Part shown: one piece after another, positions 42,657 to 51,598 of the stretch
Position numbering within the stretch: position 1 is the first letter of the stretch
Layout: each line of letters starts with the position of its first letter
Source of the DNA: Victivallis lenta
GTDB lineage: Bacteria; Verrucomicrobiota; Lentisphaeria; Victivallales; Victivallaceae
DNA length: 64,000 nucleotides
Direction: 5' to 3'
Assembly: GCF_009695545.1 (NCBI RefSeq)
Contig: NZ_VUNS01000016.1
Location: forward strand, 1-64,000
Position numbers and translations under genes: made by a program
Notes under the pieces: generated by a model
Told to the model about the DNA's origin: nothing
Databases searched by the model: none
The model's input: only the letters and a program-made list of their open reading frames with translations

Positions 42657-43349
42657 ATGGAACTGCTGATTTTCTGGGGAATCCCGGTCATTTGCGCGCT
42701 CATCGGCTTTCAGCGGATGTTTTACCGCATGTTCACGAAATTCATCTGTTTCACCTTCGCTGTTTATCTCGGCATGTGGAGCGAAAAGCTCGTATCGCCG
42801 ATTTTCGGCTTCCTGCCCTCCGGCGCGGAGTCGATGCAGCCGGTGGTCGCGATCTATGCGGTGGCGATTGTGGTCTGGGTTGTGCTGCTGATCGTGTTCA
42901 ACTCCCTGAATCCGCAGAATAACCACTATGCGTTTCCGCCGGCGGTCGACCGCGCGGGCGGTGCGCTGTTCGGCTTCCTGACCGGTGTCGCCGTGGTCAG
43001 CTTTCTCGGCATCGCCGCCTGCCTTACTCCGCTCAAGACGGAGCTGCCGTTCGGGCTCAGGACCGAATCGGTCGAGGCCGCTTCGGTCCGGGGCGTCATG
43101 GCGGTGACCCGCGGCGTCAATTTCTTCTCGGGGCAGTCCGGCCGCAATACGGCCTGCCGGGAACGGCTCGGGGAGCTGCTCGCCTCCGCCGACGCGGCGG
43201 CTGTGGAGCTGAAGGCGAAGCGCGCGCAGTACGAGGCGATGAAGAACGGCGAACCGCTGCCCCCGCCTCCCCCGGCGGAGGAGAAGCCCGGCATGCTCCA
43301 GAATGTGAAGGAGCAGAAGGAGCAGCGGGATCAGGAAATGAACAAGTGA
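42657..43349 (+). CDS. CvpA-like membrane protein
   Basis: 230 aa, starting 2 bp after the GspE-like gene. Four hydrophobic segments (~5-25, 30-50, 60-85, 100-122) resemble the CvpA/colicin V production family: ELLIFWGIPVICALIGFQRMF, VYLGMWSEKLVSPIFGFL, and DRAGGALFGFLTGVAVVSFLGIAACL. The C-terminal third is soluble, with a Pro-rich stretch and a charged end (KEQKEQRDQEMNK). CvpA proteins affect envelope integrity and secretion; the role here is unknown. Confidence 0.7.
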   Translation: MELLIFWGIPVICALIGFQRMFYRMFTKFICFTFAVYLGMWSEKLVSPIFGFLPSGAESMQPVVAIYAVAIVVWVVLLIVFNSLNPQNNHYAFPPAVDRAGGALFGFLTGVAVVSFLGIAACLTPLKTELPFGLRTESVEAASVRGVMAVTRGVNFFSGQSGRNTACRERLGELLASADAAAVELKAKRAQYEAMKNGEPLPPPPPAEEKPGMLQNVKEQKEQRDQEMNK

Positions 43350-44902
43350 TCCGGAAAATCACGGGTTTCCGGGTCGATTCGACGAAGGCTCCGGCCGACA
43401 TTGACGACCGGATCGGCGGCATGGCTGCGCGGGCGGAAGGCATTCCTGTCGTGCAGCTGCGGGATTTCCGCATCACAGGCAAGAGCATCGACGCCCGGCG
43501 CGGTGTTCCGGTGCTGCTCTACAACCTTGAGCTCGATGTGGACGAACAGGATTCTCCGGCTGAGTTCCATCTGCCGCTCCGCCTCGACCTGCCGGAACGG
43601 ACGGCGCTTCTGCATCCGGTCGTGGTCGGCACCGGCCCCGCCGGTATTTTCGCCGCGCTGGCGCTGGCGCTGGCCGGGGCGAAGCCGCTGATCCTCGACC
43701 GCGGGCGCCGGGTCGAGGAGCGTTATGCCGACTACCGGCGCTTTCTCGAAAGCCGCGAACTCGACGAATCGAGCAACCTGCTGCTCGGGGAAGGCGGGGC
43801 CGGTACATTTTCGGACGGCAAGCTCTATACCGGCACCCGCGACATCCGCGCCGCTTTCGTGCTGGATACGCTGGCCCGGGCGGGTGCGCCGCCGGAAATC
43901 CGCTATCTGAAGCGTCCGCACATCGGTTCGGACAAGCTGCGCGCCGTTGCCGCGAACCTGCGGAAGCGCATCATCGGGCTCGGCGGCGAATTCCGGTTCG
44001 GGACCGAGGTCACCGGCCTCCTGCTGAAAAACGGCCGCTGCATCGGCGTCGAAACCGCCGCCGGTGACCGGATCGAAGCTCCGGCGGTAATCATGGCGCC
44101 GGGTCTCGGGGGGCGGGAACTCGTGCAGCGCATGGCCCGGCAGGGAGCGGGCGCGCTCCTGAAACCGTTCCAGATCGGCTGCCGCATCGAGCATCCGCAG
44201 AGCTTCATCGACCGTGCGATGTATCATCTCGACAGCCGCCCGGCGGCGCTCGGCGCGGCCGAATACCATCTGGTTTCCCGTCCCGGGAACGGAGTGCCGG
44301 GCGTCAGCTCGTTCTGCATGTGTCCGGGCGGGGAGATCCTGAATGCGACGGCGTGGCGCGGCCACTCCGTGTCGAACGGCATGAGCGATTATGCGCGGAA
44401 CGGCGAATTTGCGAACGGCTGCCTGATTGCCACGCTGCCGGCGGAGAAATTCGGCAGTTCGGCGGAGGCGTACGAATTCCTGGCCGGATTCGAGCGCCGC
44501 ATCTTTGAATCGGGCGGGGGCGATTACGCGTTTCCTGCGCAGGATGCCGCCGCCTTTCTGTCCGGGCGGAACGGGCTTTCCCTGGCCCGGACCGGCTGTG
44601 CGACCGGCATCGTGCCGGGGCGGCTCGACCGGCTGATCCCGCCGGAGCTGGCGACGGCGCTGCGGGCCGCGCTGCGGCACTTCGACCGGGGAAATCCGGG
44701 GTTTATCCGTTACGGCAAATTCGTGGGGCTTGAGACCTGCGTGTCGAGTCCGCTGCGCTTCCACCGGGAACCGGACTCTTTGATGTCGAATCTGTCCGGA
44801 CTGTATCCGTGCGGCGAGGGAGTCGGCTGCGCCGGCGGCATCATGTCCGCCGCGGTTGACGGCCTGAAAGTGGCCGAGGCCCTGCTCCGGCAGGAGACCT
44901 GA
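43346..44902 (+). CDS. FAD/NAD(P)-dependent oxidoreductase of the COG2509 type
   Basis: 518 aa, GTG start overlapping the CvpA-like stop. An N-terminal ~90-residue domain is followed by a dinucleotide-binding motif VVVGTGPAGIFAALALALAGAKPLILDRG and GEGGAGTFSDGKLYTGTRD. The FAD domain ends with GLYPCGEGVGCAGGIMSAAVDGLKVAEAL. This is the family of uncharacterised flavoproteins often annotated as NAD(FAD)-utilising dehydrogenase. The physiological substrate is unknown. Confidence 0.9.
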   Translation: MIRKITGFRVDSTKAPADIDDRIGGMAARAEGIPVVQLRDFRITGKSIDARRGVPVLLYNLELDVDEQDSPAEFHLPLRLDLPERTALLHPVVVGTGPAGIFAALALALAGAKPLILDRGRRVEERYADYRRFLESRELDESSNLLLGEGGAGTFSDGKLYTGTRDIRAAFVLDTLARAGAPPEIRYLKRPHIGSDKLRAVAANLRKRIIGLGGEFRFGTEVTGLLLKNGRCIGVETAAGDRIEAPAVIMAPGLGGRELVQRMARQGAGALLKPFQIGCRIEHPQSFIDRAMYHLDSRPAALGAAEYHLVSRPGNGVPGVSSFCMCPGGEILNATAWRGHSVSNGMSDYARNGEFANGCLIATLPAEKFGSSAEAYEFLAGFERRIFESGGGDYAFPAQDAAAFLSGRNGLSLARTGCATGIVPGRLDRLIPPELATALRAALRHFDRGNPGFIRYGKFVGLETCVSSPLRFHREPDSLMSNLSGLYPCGEGVGCAGGIMSAAVDGLKVAEALLRQET

Positions 44903-44982
44903 CGGATCAATGGCAGCAGTTCGGCGGGATTGGAAAATCCGTGCTGTGCCGCCATAACGGGCGGTTTGCCCTCCGCGATCTT

Positions 44983-45031
44983 GAAGCTCCCCGGGCGGGA
45001 AGCCGCCCGCGCGCGCCGGAGGCGGGGCTTC
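44983..45031. terminator. Nested hairpin in a convergent gap
   Basis: GAAGC-CCCCG pairs with CGGGGCTTC (one bulge), enclosing CGGGCGG/CCGCCCG. It lies between the converging flavoprotein and membrane-TPR genes and could terminate both. No U-tract is evident. Confidence 0.45.
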
Positions 45032-45042
45032 TCCATTGAACT

Positions 45043-45702
45043 TCACTCAAGATGCATGCGGCGTAAATCGTTTTTTTTCAGCGCCTCGAGCATGTTGGCC
45101 AGCAGGGCGCGTTCTGCCCGGGAGCAGCGGGTGCCGCGGCGGCGCAGCTCGGCCGTGAGAAACCGGATCGCTTCGTTCTGCCGCCCGAGTTCGCGGGCCA
45201 GCTCCGCGTAGCGCAGCGCGAGCTTCGCATTGTCGTCGGAACGGAGCCGGTCGGGGCGGACGAAATAGCGTTCCGCCGTCCGCATCGCTTCCTCCGGAGA
45301 GTGGAGCGGGCCGCGCAGCAGATCGAAACGCATGAGCCACAGAAGAGGCACGTCCGGGTCTGCTTCGAGCATGGCTTCGAGCCGTTCCCGCGCGGCCTCG
45401 AACCGTTCTTCACGAATCATGACTTCGACCGGCGTGATCAGGGGCGCGGGCCGTTCCCGGAACCGGCGCGGGGCCAGCAGCGTATCGATCATATCCTCCG
45501 CGATGCCGCGCAGATAGAGCAGAACGAACGTCACGCCGGCCGCGGCGGCCCAGAGCAGCGCGGCCAGCAGGGCGAGGACGGCCCCGAGCCGGTCGTTGCG
45601 CTGCATGGCGGCCGCCGTCATCCCGAAGGAGCGGAATGTCATGACGGCGAGGAAAACCAGGCAGCCGAGTCCGAGATATTGTTTCAGGCGGTCAAGCCAC
45701 AT
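45043..45702 (-). CDS. Membrane protein with TPR-like tail, tandem paralogue 2
   Basis: 219 aa from ATG 45702 (GGAGGAG upstream). Two membrane helices (~8-30 and 40-65) precede a cytoplasmic or periplasmic helical domain: APLITPVEVMIREERFEAARERLEAMLEADPDVPLLWLMRFDLLRGPL and NAKLALRYAELARELGRQNEAIRFLTAELRRRGT. The whole layout matches the upstream neighbour, so the pair arose by duplication. The function is unknown. It overlaps the upstream gene by 11 bp. Confidence 0.8.
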   Translation of the reverse strand: MWLDRLKQYLGLGCLVFLAVMTFRSFGMTAAAMQRNDRLGAVLALLAALLWAAAAGVTFVLLYLRGIAEDMIDTLLAPRRFRERPAPLITPVEVMIREERFEAARERLEAMLEADPDVPLLWLMRFDLLRGPLHSPEEAMRTAERYFVRPDRLRSDDNAKLALRYAELARELGRQNEAIRFLTAELRRRGTRCSRAERALLANMLEALKKNDLRRMHLE

Positions 45703-46351
45703 CGGCTCCTCCGCGCGTTTCCGGCCGCCCTGTTCTGCTTTCGTCGCGCAGGTGGGCGAGCATGCTGCCGAGGTACCGGCGCTCGGTCTTCGAGTATCCG
45801 GTGCCGAGCCGGTGCAGTTCAGCGGTGAGGAGCCGGATTGCTTCATCCTGCCTGCCGAGCTCTCCGGCCAGCTCCGCATAACGCAGCGCGAGCTTCGCAT
45901 TCCCTTCGGAGCGGAGCCGTTTCGGGCGGATGAAATACTTTTCCACGCTTTTCAGGGCCTCCTCCTGCTGCCCGAGCGGGCCGCGCAGCAGGTCGAAACG
46001 CATGATCCACGCGGTGGGAAATTCCGGGCCGGCCTCGATCAGCAGGTTGAGACGCTCCAGCGCCTCGCCGTAGCGCGTCTGCCTGATCAGCACCTCGACC
46101 GGAGAGAGCAGCGGAGCGGGCCTGCTCCGTGTCGGGCGCATGAGGAACAGGCTGTCGATGAGGCCGGGCAGATAGAGCCACGCGAACATGCAGCAGGCGA
46201 TCGCGCCGCAGGAGACGACCGTCAGCAGATTGAAAATCGCTCCGGCAACACCGGTCGAACGGCCCCATAGCAGCAGGGCGTAAACCGCGTTTGCCAGGAA
46301 AAACAGCATGATGAGAGTCGAGATGATTTTTACGACACGATTCCGGCGCAT
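45692..46351 (-). CDS. Membrane protein with TPR-like tail, tandem paralogue 1
   Basis: 219 aa, the same length as its downstream copy. Two membrane helices (~8-30 and 35-62), then APLLSPVEVLIRQTRYGEALERLNLLIEAGPEFPTAWIMRFDLLRGPL and NAKLALRYAELAGELGRQDEAIRLLTAELHRLGTGYSKTERRYLGSML. Conserved between the copies are the P-V-E-V-x-I-R motif, the MRFDLLRGPL segment and NAKLALRYAEL. It is transcribed divergently from aspS. Confidence 0.8.
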   Translation of the reverse strand: MRRNRVVKIISTLIMLFFLANAVYALLLWGRSTGVAGAIFNLLTVVSCGAIACCMFAWLYLPGLIDSLFLMRPTRSRPAPLLSPVEVLIRQTRYGEALERLNLLIEAGPEFPTAWIMRFDLLRGPLGQQEEALKSVEKYFIRPKRLRSEGNAKLALRYAELAGELGRQDEAIRLLTAELHRLGTGYSKTERRYLGSMLAHLRDESRTGRPETRGGADVA

Positions 46352-46388
46352 GATCGGAAACCCCGCTTTTAAATTGATAAAACCGTGC

Positions 46389-46436
46389 TATATTAGTCTT
46401 CATCAGAGAGTATACACCAAAATTCAAACGATTCAA
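46389..46436. promoter_or_regulatory. Divergent promoter region between the duplicated membrane genes and aspS
   Basis: On the minus strand TTGAAT (46436-46431) and TATACT (46414-46409) are 16 bp apart. On the plus strand TATATT (46389-46394), with a weak TTTTAA 16 bp upstream, would serve aspS. Confidence 0.5.
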
Positions 46437-46450
46437 GGAACTGAAAAGAG

Positions 46451-48256
46451 ATGAGCATCTATCGCACCCACACCTGCGGGGAGCTTCGCAAGACTGAGGT
46501 CGGCAAAGAGGTCCGGATCTCGGGGTGGATTCACAGCGTCCGCGACCATGGCGGCGTCATTTTCATCGACCTGCGCGACCACTACGGCATCACGCAGGTC
46601 GTCATCGATCCGGAGTGCGCGTTCTATCAGGCTCTGGACCGCTGGCGGGTCGAAACCGTCGTCCGTTTCGACGGCAGGGTCGTCGCCCGCTCGGCCGAGA
46701 CGGTCAATCCGAAACTGGCCACCGGTGAAATCGAGGTCCGGGCGACCGATATGGAGATTCTCGGCGAAGCCGACGTGATTCCGTTCCAGGTCGCCAAGGA
46801 CGACCAGGCGCCGGAGGCGATGCGGCTCAAATACCGTTTCCTCGACCTCCGCCGCGACGACCTGCATAAAAACATCATCCTGCGCAGTCAGGTCATCGCC
46901 GAGATTCGCCGCTATATGACCGAGCACGGCTTCAACGAGTTCCAGACTCCGATCCTGACCGCGAGCAGTCCGGAGGGCGCGCGCGACTATCTGGTGCCGT
47001 CGCGGCTGCATCCCGGCAAGTTCTACGCGCTGCCGCAGGCGCCGCAGCAGTTCAAGCAGCTGCTGATGGTGGCCGGGTTCGACCGTTACTTCCAGATCGC
47101 GCCGTGTTTCCGCGACGAGGACGCCCGTGCCGACCGCAGCCCCGGGGAGTTCTACCAGCTCGACGTCGAAATGAGCTTTGTCGAGCAGGACGACATCTTC
47201 GCCGTAATCGAGGGGCTGCTTGACGATGTGTTCGGCAAGTTCAGCGCGAACGAGTTCTCGAAGCCGCCGTTCGTGCGTCTGCCGTACCGCGAGGCGATGG
47301 ACCGGTTCGGTTCGGACAAGCCGGATCTGCGCAACCCGCTCGAGATGATCGACGTGACCGAACACTTCCGCGGCTGCGGCTTCCAGGCGTTCGCCGGAAC
47401 CGTCGAAAAGGGCGGCGTGGTCCGCGCGATCAAGGCCCCGAAGGTGGCCGGCAAGCCGCGCAAGTTCTTCGACGATCTCATCAAGTTCGCGCAGGAGAAC
47501 GGCGCAAAGGGCATGGCCTACATCATCTGGACCGAGGAGGGCGAGAAGAGCCCGATCGTGAAGTTCCTGACGCCGGAGATCGTTGCGGCGCTGAAGCAGG
47601 CCGGCAAGGTCGAGTCCGGCGACGCGCTTTTCTTCCTGGCCGATACGAAGAAGACGGTGCAGAAGATCGGCGGGGCGGTCATCCCGGAGCTCGGGCGGCA
47701 GCTCGGGCTCATCGATCCGAATGTGTTCAAATTCTGCTGGATCGTCGACTTCCCGATGTTCGAGGAGGACGAGGAGACCGGGCAGATCATCTTCTCGCAC
47801 AACCCGTTCTCGATGCCGCAGGGCGGCATGGATGCGCTGTTGAACAGGAATCCGCTCGATATCCTCGCCTACCAGTACGACATCGTCTGCAACGGCATCG
47901 AGCTGTCGTCCGGCGCGATCCGGAACCACCGTCCGGACATCATGTACAAGGCGTTCGAGATCGCCGGCTACGACCGCAGCGTGGTCGATGAGAAATTCGG
48001 CGGCATGATCAACGCCTTCAAGCTCGGGGCGCCCCCGCACGGCGGCATCGCCCCGGGCGTGGACCGCATGGTCATGCTGCTGACCGGTTCGCCGAACATC
48101 CGCGAGGTCATTGCGTTCCCGTTCAACCAGCAGGCGCAGGACCTCATGATGAATGCTCCGGCCGAAGTGTCGGTCAAGCAGCTCCGCGAGCTCCATATCG
48201 AAGTCAAACTTCCGAAGCGGCAGGAAAAGGCCGCCGGAGAAACGCCGCAGGGGTGA
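46451..48256 (+). CDS. aspS: Aspartyl-tRNA synthetase
   Basis: 601 aa class IIb enzyme of the bacterial type. Domains: anticodon-binding OB fold (~1-105; [43 protein letters not shown]), the catalytic core ([32 protein letters not shown]), the bacterial GAD insertion (~290-420), and motif 3 [29 protein letters not shown]. Whether it also charges tRNA-Asn cannot be decided from this window. It heads a long run of co-directional genes. Confidence 0.98.
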   Translation: MSIYRTHTCGELRKTEVGKEVRISGWIHSVRDHGGVIFIDLRDHYGITQVVIDPECAFYQALDRWRVETVVRFDGRVVARSAETVNPKLATGEIEVRATDMEILGEADVIPFQVAKDDQAPEAMRLKYRFLDLRRDDLHKNIILRSQVIAEIRRYMTEHGFNEFQTPILTASSPEGARDYLVPSRLHPGKFYALPQAPQQFKQLLMVAGFDRYFQIAPCFRDEDARADRSPGEFYQLDVEMSFVEQDDIFAVIEGLLDDVFGKFSANEFSKPPFVRLPYREAMDRFGSDKPDLRNPLEMIDVTEHFRGCGFQAFAGTVEKGGVVRAIKAPKVAGKPRKFFDDLIKFAQENGAKGMAYIIWTEEGEKSPIVKFLTPEIVAALKQAGKVESGDALFFLADTKKTVQKIGGAVIPELGRQLGLIDPNVFKFCWIVDFPMFEEDEETGQIIFSHNPFSMPQGGMDALLNRNPLDILAYQYDIVCNGIELSSGAIRNHRPDIMYKAFEIAGYDRSVVDEKFGGMINAFKLGAPPHGGIAPGVDRMVMLLTGSPNIREVIAFPFNQQAQDLMMNAPAEVSVKQLRELHIEVKLPKRQEKAAGETPQG

Positions 48257-48259
48257 CCG

Positions 48260-49252
48260 ATGCATACAGTTCGATTCCGGTTCGGATTGCTTCTTCTCGC
48301 ATTTGCGGCAGTAACCGCGGCGGCGGGAGACGCGCTGCTGAAATACATTCCGGCCGGAACCGAATATGCGGTTTCCGTCGATGCGGATGCGCTGCGGAAG
48401 CTGTCGTTTTTCAAGGAGCTCAGCACGAATTCCGACGCGAAGACGTTTCTGGAGGATTTCGAGCGGGATTACAACATCCGGCTCGAGGACTGTTCGGAGC
48501 TGCTTTTTGTCGGCGGCGGCAGGCGCCTGCGCGGCATGCTGGCCGAAACGCGGCTTTCGGAGCAGGCCCTCGCAAGCCGTCTGCGGAAGTTCGGGGACCG
48601 TTTCTTGATCTCCGGCGAGGGGGGGCGGAAGCTTTACTGTCTGCTCTCCGCCGATTCGATCGTCTCCAGCCGGATCACGATCGCGCTGACCTATCTTGAG
48701 CCGCAGGTCGTGCTTGCCACGGAACGGGAGTATATCGCCCCGTTTTTCACCGGCCTCGCCGCCCCGGCGGAGGCGCGGCGCGCGCTGGTCACGGCGCCGA
48801 AAGGGAGACCGCTGGCCTGGAGCTTCCTCCGTGTCGAGGCGCTGACGGGAGGAAAGAAGAAAAAGAACGATCTGTCCTTGATGTTTCTCAAAGGGATGCG
48901 GACCGCTTATCTCGAACTGAATGTCGCCGGCGACGGCTCAGGGTGGCGGCTGGACGGCAGTGCGCTCTGCGCGAACGCCGCGAGCGCCCAGCAGATTGCG
49001 ATGCTCCTGCCCACTTACCTGCAGCTTGGCGCGGGGCTGCTTTTTGCGGACGATCCGGCGCTCGGGCGTGAATTTCTGCAGCAGGTGAAAATCATTCCGG
49101 ACAATGACCGGGTGATTCTCGAATTGAATGTCCCGAAATCTCTGGCGGACCGTCTCGGCGGTTTTCTGGAGTCCCAGGCGAAAAAGCGGATCGCTCCGCC
49201 GGACCCGGTTCCGCCGGGTGTCGGGCCGGCAGTCGGGCCGGGCGGGAAGTGA
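48260..49252 (+). CDS. Exported protein of unknown function
   Basis: 330 aa with a signal peptide (MHTVRFRFGLLLLAFAAVTAAAG). The mature part begins DALLKYIPAGTEYAVSVDADALRKLSFFKEL, resembling the opening of DUF3352-like or other periplasmic proteins that measure two internally similar halves, but I do not recognise the family. The C-terminus is Pro/Gly-rich. It starts 3 bp after aspS and overlaps the lytic transglycosylase by one base. Confidence 0.75.
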   Translation: MHTVRFRFGLLLLAFAAVTAAAGDALLKYIPAGTEYAVSVDADALRKLSFFKELSTNSDAKTFLEDFERDYNIRLEDCSELLFVGGGRRLRGMLAETRLSEQALASRLRKFGDRFLISGEGGRKLYCLLSADSIVSSRITIALTYLEPQVVLATEREYIAPFFTGLAAPAEARRALVTAPKGRPLAWSFLRVEALTGGKKKKNDLSLMFLKGMRTAYLELNVAGDGSGWRLDGSALCANAASAQQIAMLLPTYLQLGAGLLFADDPALGREFLQQVKIIPDNDRVILELNVPKSLADRLGGFLESQAKKRIAPPDPVPPGVGPAVGPGGK

Positions 49253-49839
49253 TGCGCTTGAAGCGGCGCGGAACGATTCTGCTTCTCCGCTGGACCGGTA
49301 TCGTGCTGCTGGCTTTGGTGCTGGCGGCGTTCTGGTTCCGCGAGGAGCTGCGGGATTGCGTCGTCGACGATACGCGGTTTGCGCCGGAGATCGCGGCGGC
49401 GGCGCGGCGGAACGGGCTCGACCCGCTTCTGGTCCGCTCGGTGATTTTTCAGGAGAGCCGCTTCGATCCGTTTGCGCGGGGCCGGGCCGGAGAGGTGGGG
49501 CTTATGCAGGTGCTGCCCTCCGGGGCCGCGGCCGAATGGGCCCGGGTCAACGGGAAACCGGCGCCGGACGTCACGGAACTTCTGAATCCGGAGACGAACC
49601 TGAAGATCGGCTGCTGGTACCTGGCCCGCGGAATGCGGCGGTACGCGAAGTACCGGCAGGGCGCCGAGCTGGCGCTGGCCCGTTATAACGCCGGGGAGAG
49701 CCGGGCGGATAAATGGAAGCCGGCGAAGTTCGACGGCGACGTGATCGACCGGATTCGGATTGCGAGCACGAAGCGTTATGTGACGAAGATCATGGAACGT
49801 TACCGGAACTATCTGGAAGAGGAGCGCCGGCAGCAGTAG
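49252..49839 (+). CDS. Membrane-anchored lytic transglycosylase (SLT domain)
   Basis: 195 aa from ATG 49252 (TGATG overlap; a GTG one codon earlier is possible). An N-terminal membrane helix (~10-27) is followed by an SLT lysozyme-like domain: NGLDPLLVRSVIFQESRFDPFARGRAGEVGLMQVLP, with catalytic Glu in QESRF and the GLMQ motif, then NPETNLKIGCWYLARGMRRY and ALARYNAGESRADKW. It would cleave the glycan strands of peptidoglycan with formation of 1,6-anhydro-MurNAc. Confidence 0.93.
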   Translation: MRLKRRGTILLLRWTGIVLLALVLAAFWFREELRDCVVDDTRFAPEIAAAARRNGLDPLLVRSVIFQESRFDPFARGRAGEVGLMQVLPSGAAAEWARVNGKPAPDVTELLNPETNLKIGCWYLARGMRRYAKYRQGAELALARYNAGESRADKWKPAKFDGDVIDRIRIASTKRYVTKIMERYRNYLEEERRQQ

Positions 49840-49880
49840 ACGGAACGTCTGCCGCGCGGCTTTTCAAGGAGGAAAGAGAG

Positions 49881-50636
49881 ATGAAACGCGTTGTTTTCGG
49901 GTTCGTGCTGGCCGCAGCCGCGGCAGTGCTGCCCGCGGCGGAGACGGCTCCGGCCGCCGGCGCCGGAATCAAAGCTGTTGCGGAAGAGCAGAAGCCGTCG
50001 CCGGATGCGTCGTGGCGCAACGACTTTGACGATCCGGTCACCCTGAAGAGGGATTGGAAGTTCGACGGCAGCCGTTTTCTGGTGCCGCGGACCAAATTTT
50101 ATATCGGCTCCGAGCCGACCGCGTCGCAGGGCAAGGTCATGGTGGTGGAGGCGAACAAGTCGACCGGCGTCATGCTGGCGGCTCCATCGAAGGTGGACCT
50201 TGAGAAAACCCCGGTCATGCGCTGGCGCTGGCGAGTCCTGAAGCCGATCGTGATCAAGCCCGGGGAGACCGAGCCGGACGACCAGGCGGTCGTCCTTTAC
50301 TTCGGCGACGGCACGCTGCTGAAACAGCGCTGCGTCGGTTACCGCTGGGAAGTCGATACGCCGCTTGAGTCCAGCGGACTTCGGAAATATGCCGCCGGCA
50401 TGATGACCGTCAGCCACCGGACGGTCCGCAACGGGACGACCCCCGCGGGCGAGTGGGTGGTCGAAGAGCGCAACGTGGTTGAGGATTACCGCAAGGCGTA
50501 CGGCAAGATGCCGGATTCGTATTTCATCATCAGCGTCGGCGCCAACAGCCAGTATTCCGGCTCGAACAGCCGGGCGGAAGTCGATTTCATCGAGTTCATC
50601 CCGGTGCGGGAGAAGAAGGAGCCGGGGAAAAAATGA
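49881..50636 (+). CDS. Exported DUF3047-like protein
   Basis: 251 aa from ATG 49881, with a strong AAGGAGG upstream. Signal peptide MKRVVFGFVLAAAAAVLPAA. The core has the DUF3047 pattern: VMRWRWRVLKPIVIKPGETEPDDQAVVLYF, LKQRCVGYRWEVDTPLESSG, VEERNVVEDYRKAYG and a final YFIISVGANSQYSGSNSRAEVDFIEFIP. The function of this family is unknown. A sugar-binding-like beta-sandwich is plausible. Confidence 0.8.
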   Translation: MKRVVFGFVLAAAAAVLPAAETAPAAGAGIKAVAEEQKPSPDASWRNDFDDPVTLKRDWKFDGSRFLVPRTKFYIGSEPTASQGKVMVVEANKSTGVMLAAPSKVDLEKTPVMRWRWRVLKPIVIKPGETEPDDQAVVLYFGDGTLLKQRCVGYRWEVDTPLESSGLRKYAAGMMTVSHRTVRNGTTPAGEWVVEERNVVEDYRKAYGKMPDSYFIISVGANSQYSGSNSRAEVDFIEFIPVREKKEPGKK

Positions 50637-51352
50637 TGCGCCGCATAGCAGTCACCGGCGCAGGCGGTTTCATCGGCGGTGCGCTGGCGCTGCGGATCGA
50701 CCGTGAAGCCGGATTTGGTGCGGTGCGGATCGTCCGCGACGATTTCAGCCGCGGTCTCCTGCCGGAAAAGCTGGCCGGCTGCGAAGCGGTCGTCCACCTG
50801 GCGGGAGAGAGCCGGAGCACCGATCCGGAGGCGTTGTTCCGGACCAACCTGGCCCTGACGGAGCAGGTCGCGGCGGCTGTTCGGAAAACGCCCGGAATCC
50901 GGCGCGTGCTCTTCGGCTCCACCACGCATGAGGCGAAGGAGAGTCCGTATCATGCATCGAAGCGGGAAGGGCGGGCGCGGTTCGACGCGCTCGCCGCGGA
51001 GCTCGGCATCGAGTCGGTCGGGGTTCTGATGCCGAATGCGTTCGGGCCCGGCGGCCGCCCCTTTTACAATTCTGTGGTCTCGACCTTCTGCAAGCTGCGG
51101 GCCGAGGGGCGTCCGCTTGAGGTGCATCCGGGCGCGGGCAGCGTGAAGCTGATTGCCGTCGATACCCTGGCCGAGGCGTTGTTCCGGCTCGCCGTGGAAC
51201 CGGCACCGGAAAATCCGGCCGTGATTCCGCACGAATATGAAATGGAGGTTGCCGGGATCGCCCGGCTGCTCGAATCGTTCGATCCGGAAATTCGCCCGGA
51301 AGGGAAGTTCGAGTTCGATTTGTGGAAGTGTTTCAGAAGCTATATACGGTAA
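50633..51352 (+). CDS. NAD-dependent epimerase/dehydratase (extended SDR)
   Basis: 239 aa, start ATG 50633 or 50636 overlapping the previous stop. Rossmann motif GAGGFIGG near the N-terminus, VVHLAGES, catalytic YHASK and VLMPNAFGPGGRPFYNSVVSTFC. This resembles the epimerase half of CapF/WbjC-type nucleotide-sugar enzymes, but the protein is shorter than most extended SDRs (~310 aa). The substrate is probably a nucleotide sugar. Confidence 0.87.
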   Translation: MMRRIAVTGAGGFIGGALALRIDREAGFGAVRIVRDDFSRGLLPEKLAGCEAVVHLAGESRSTDPEALFRTNLALTEQVAAAVRKTPGIRRVLFGSTTHEAKESPYHASKREGRARFDALAAELGIESVGVLMPNAFGPGGRPFYNSVVSTFCKLRAEGRPLEVHPGAGSVKLIAVDTLAEALFRLAVEPAPENPAVIPHEYEMEVAGIARLLESFDPEIRPEGKFEFDLWKCFRSYIR

Positions 51353-51364
51353 AGGAGACTGGAC

Positions 51365-51598
51365 ATGAGCATGGGCTGGACGGAACTGATTGTGATTTTC
51401 TGCGTGGTGCTGCTCTTTTTCGGCTCGAAACGGATTCCGGAAGTTGCACGTGCGCTCGGCAGGGCTTCACGCGAGTTCAAGAACGCGCGCGATTCGGTCG
51501 TGGATGAAGTGAAAGAGAGCATCGCCGAGCCGGAGAAACAGGACGGACGGACCGTTTCGGAGCGGCAGTTGCCGGACTCCGGTCAGAAAGAAAAATGA
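51365..51598 (+). CDS. tatA: Sec-independent translocase subunit TatA
   Basis: 77 aa. One N-terminal membrane helix (WTELIVIFCVVLLFFGSKRIPEVARALG) with the FGxKRIPE hinge, then an amphipathic helix (GRASREFKNARDSVVDEVKE) and a charged tail. TatA oligomers form the conducting part of the twin-arginine translocase. The stop overlaps tatC. A separate TatB is not seen, so TatA may serve both roles, as in minimal Tat systems. Confidence 0.95.
   Translation: MSMGWTELIVIFCVVLLFFGSKRIPEVARALGRASREFKNARDSVVDEVKESIAEPEKQDGRTVSERQLPDSGQKEK

Noticed and set aside
46433-48265. 610-codon minus-strand reading frame opposite aspS
   Set aside because: AspS on the plus strand is complete with class II motifs; the antisense frame has no recognisable domain.
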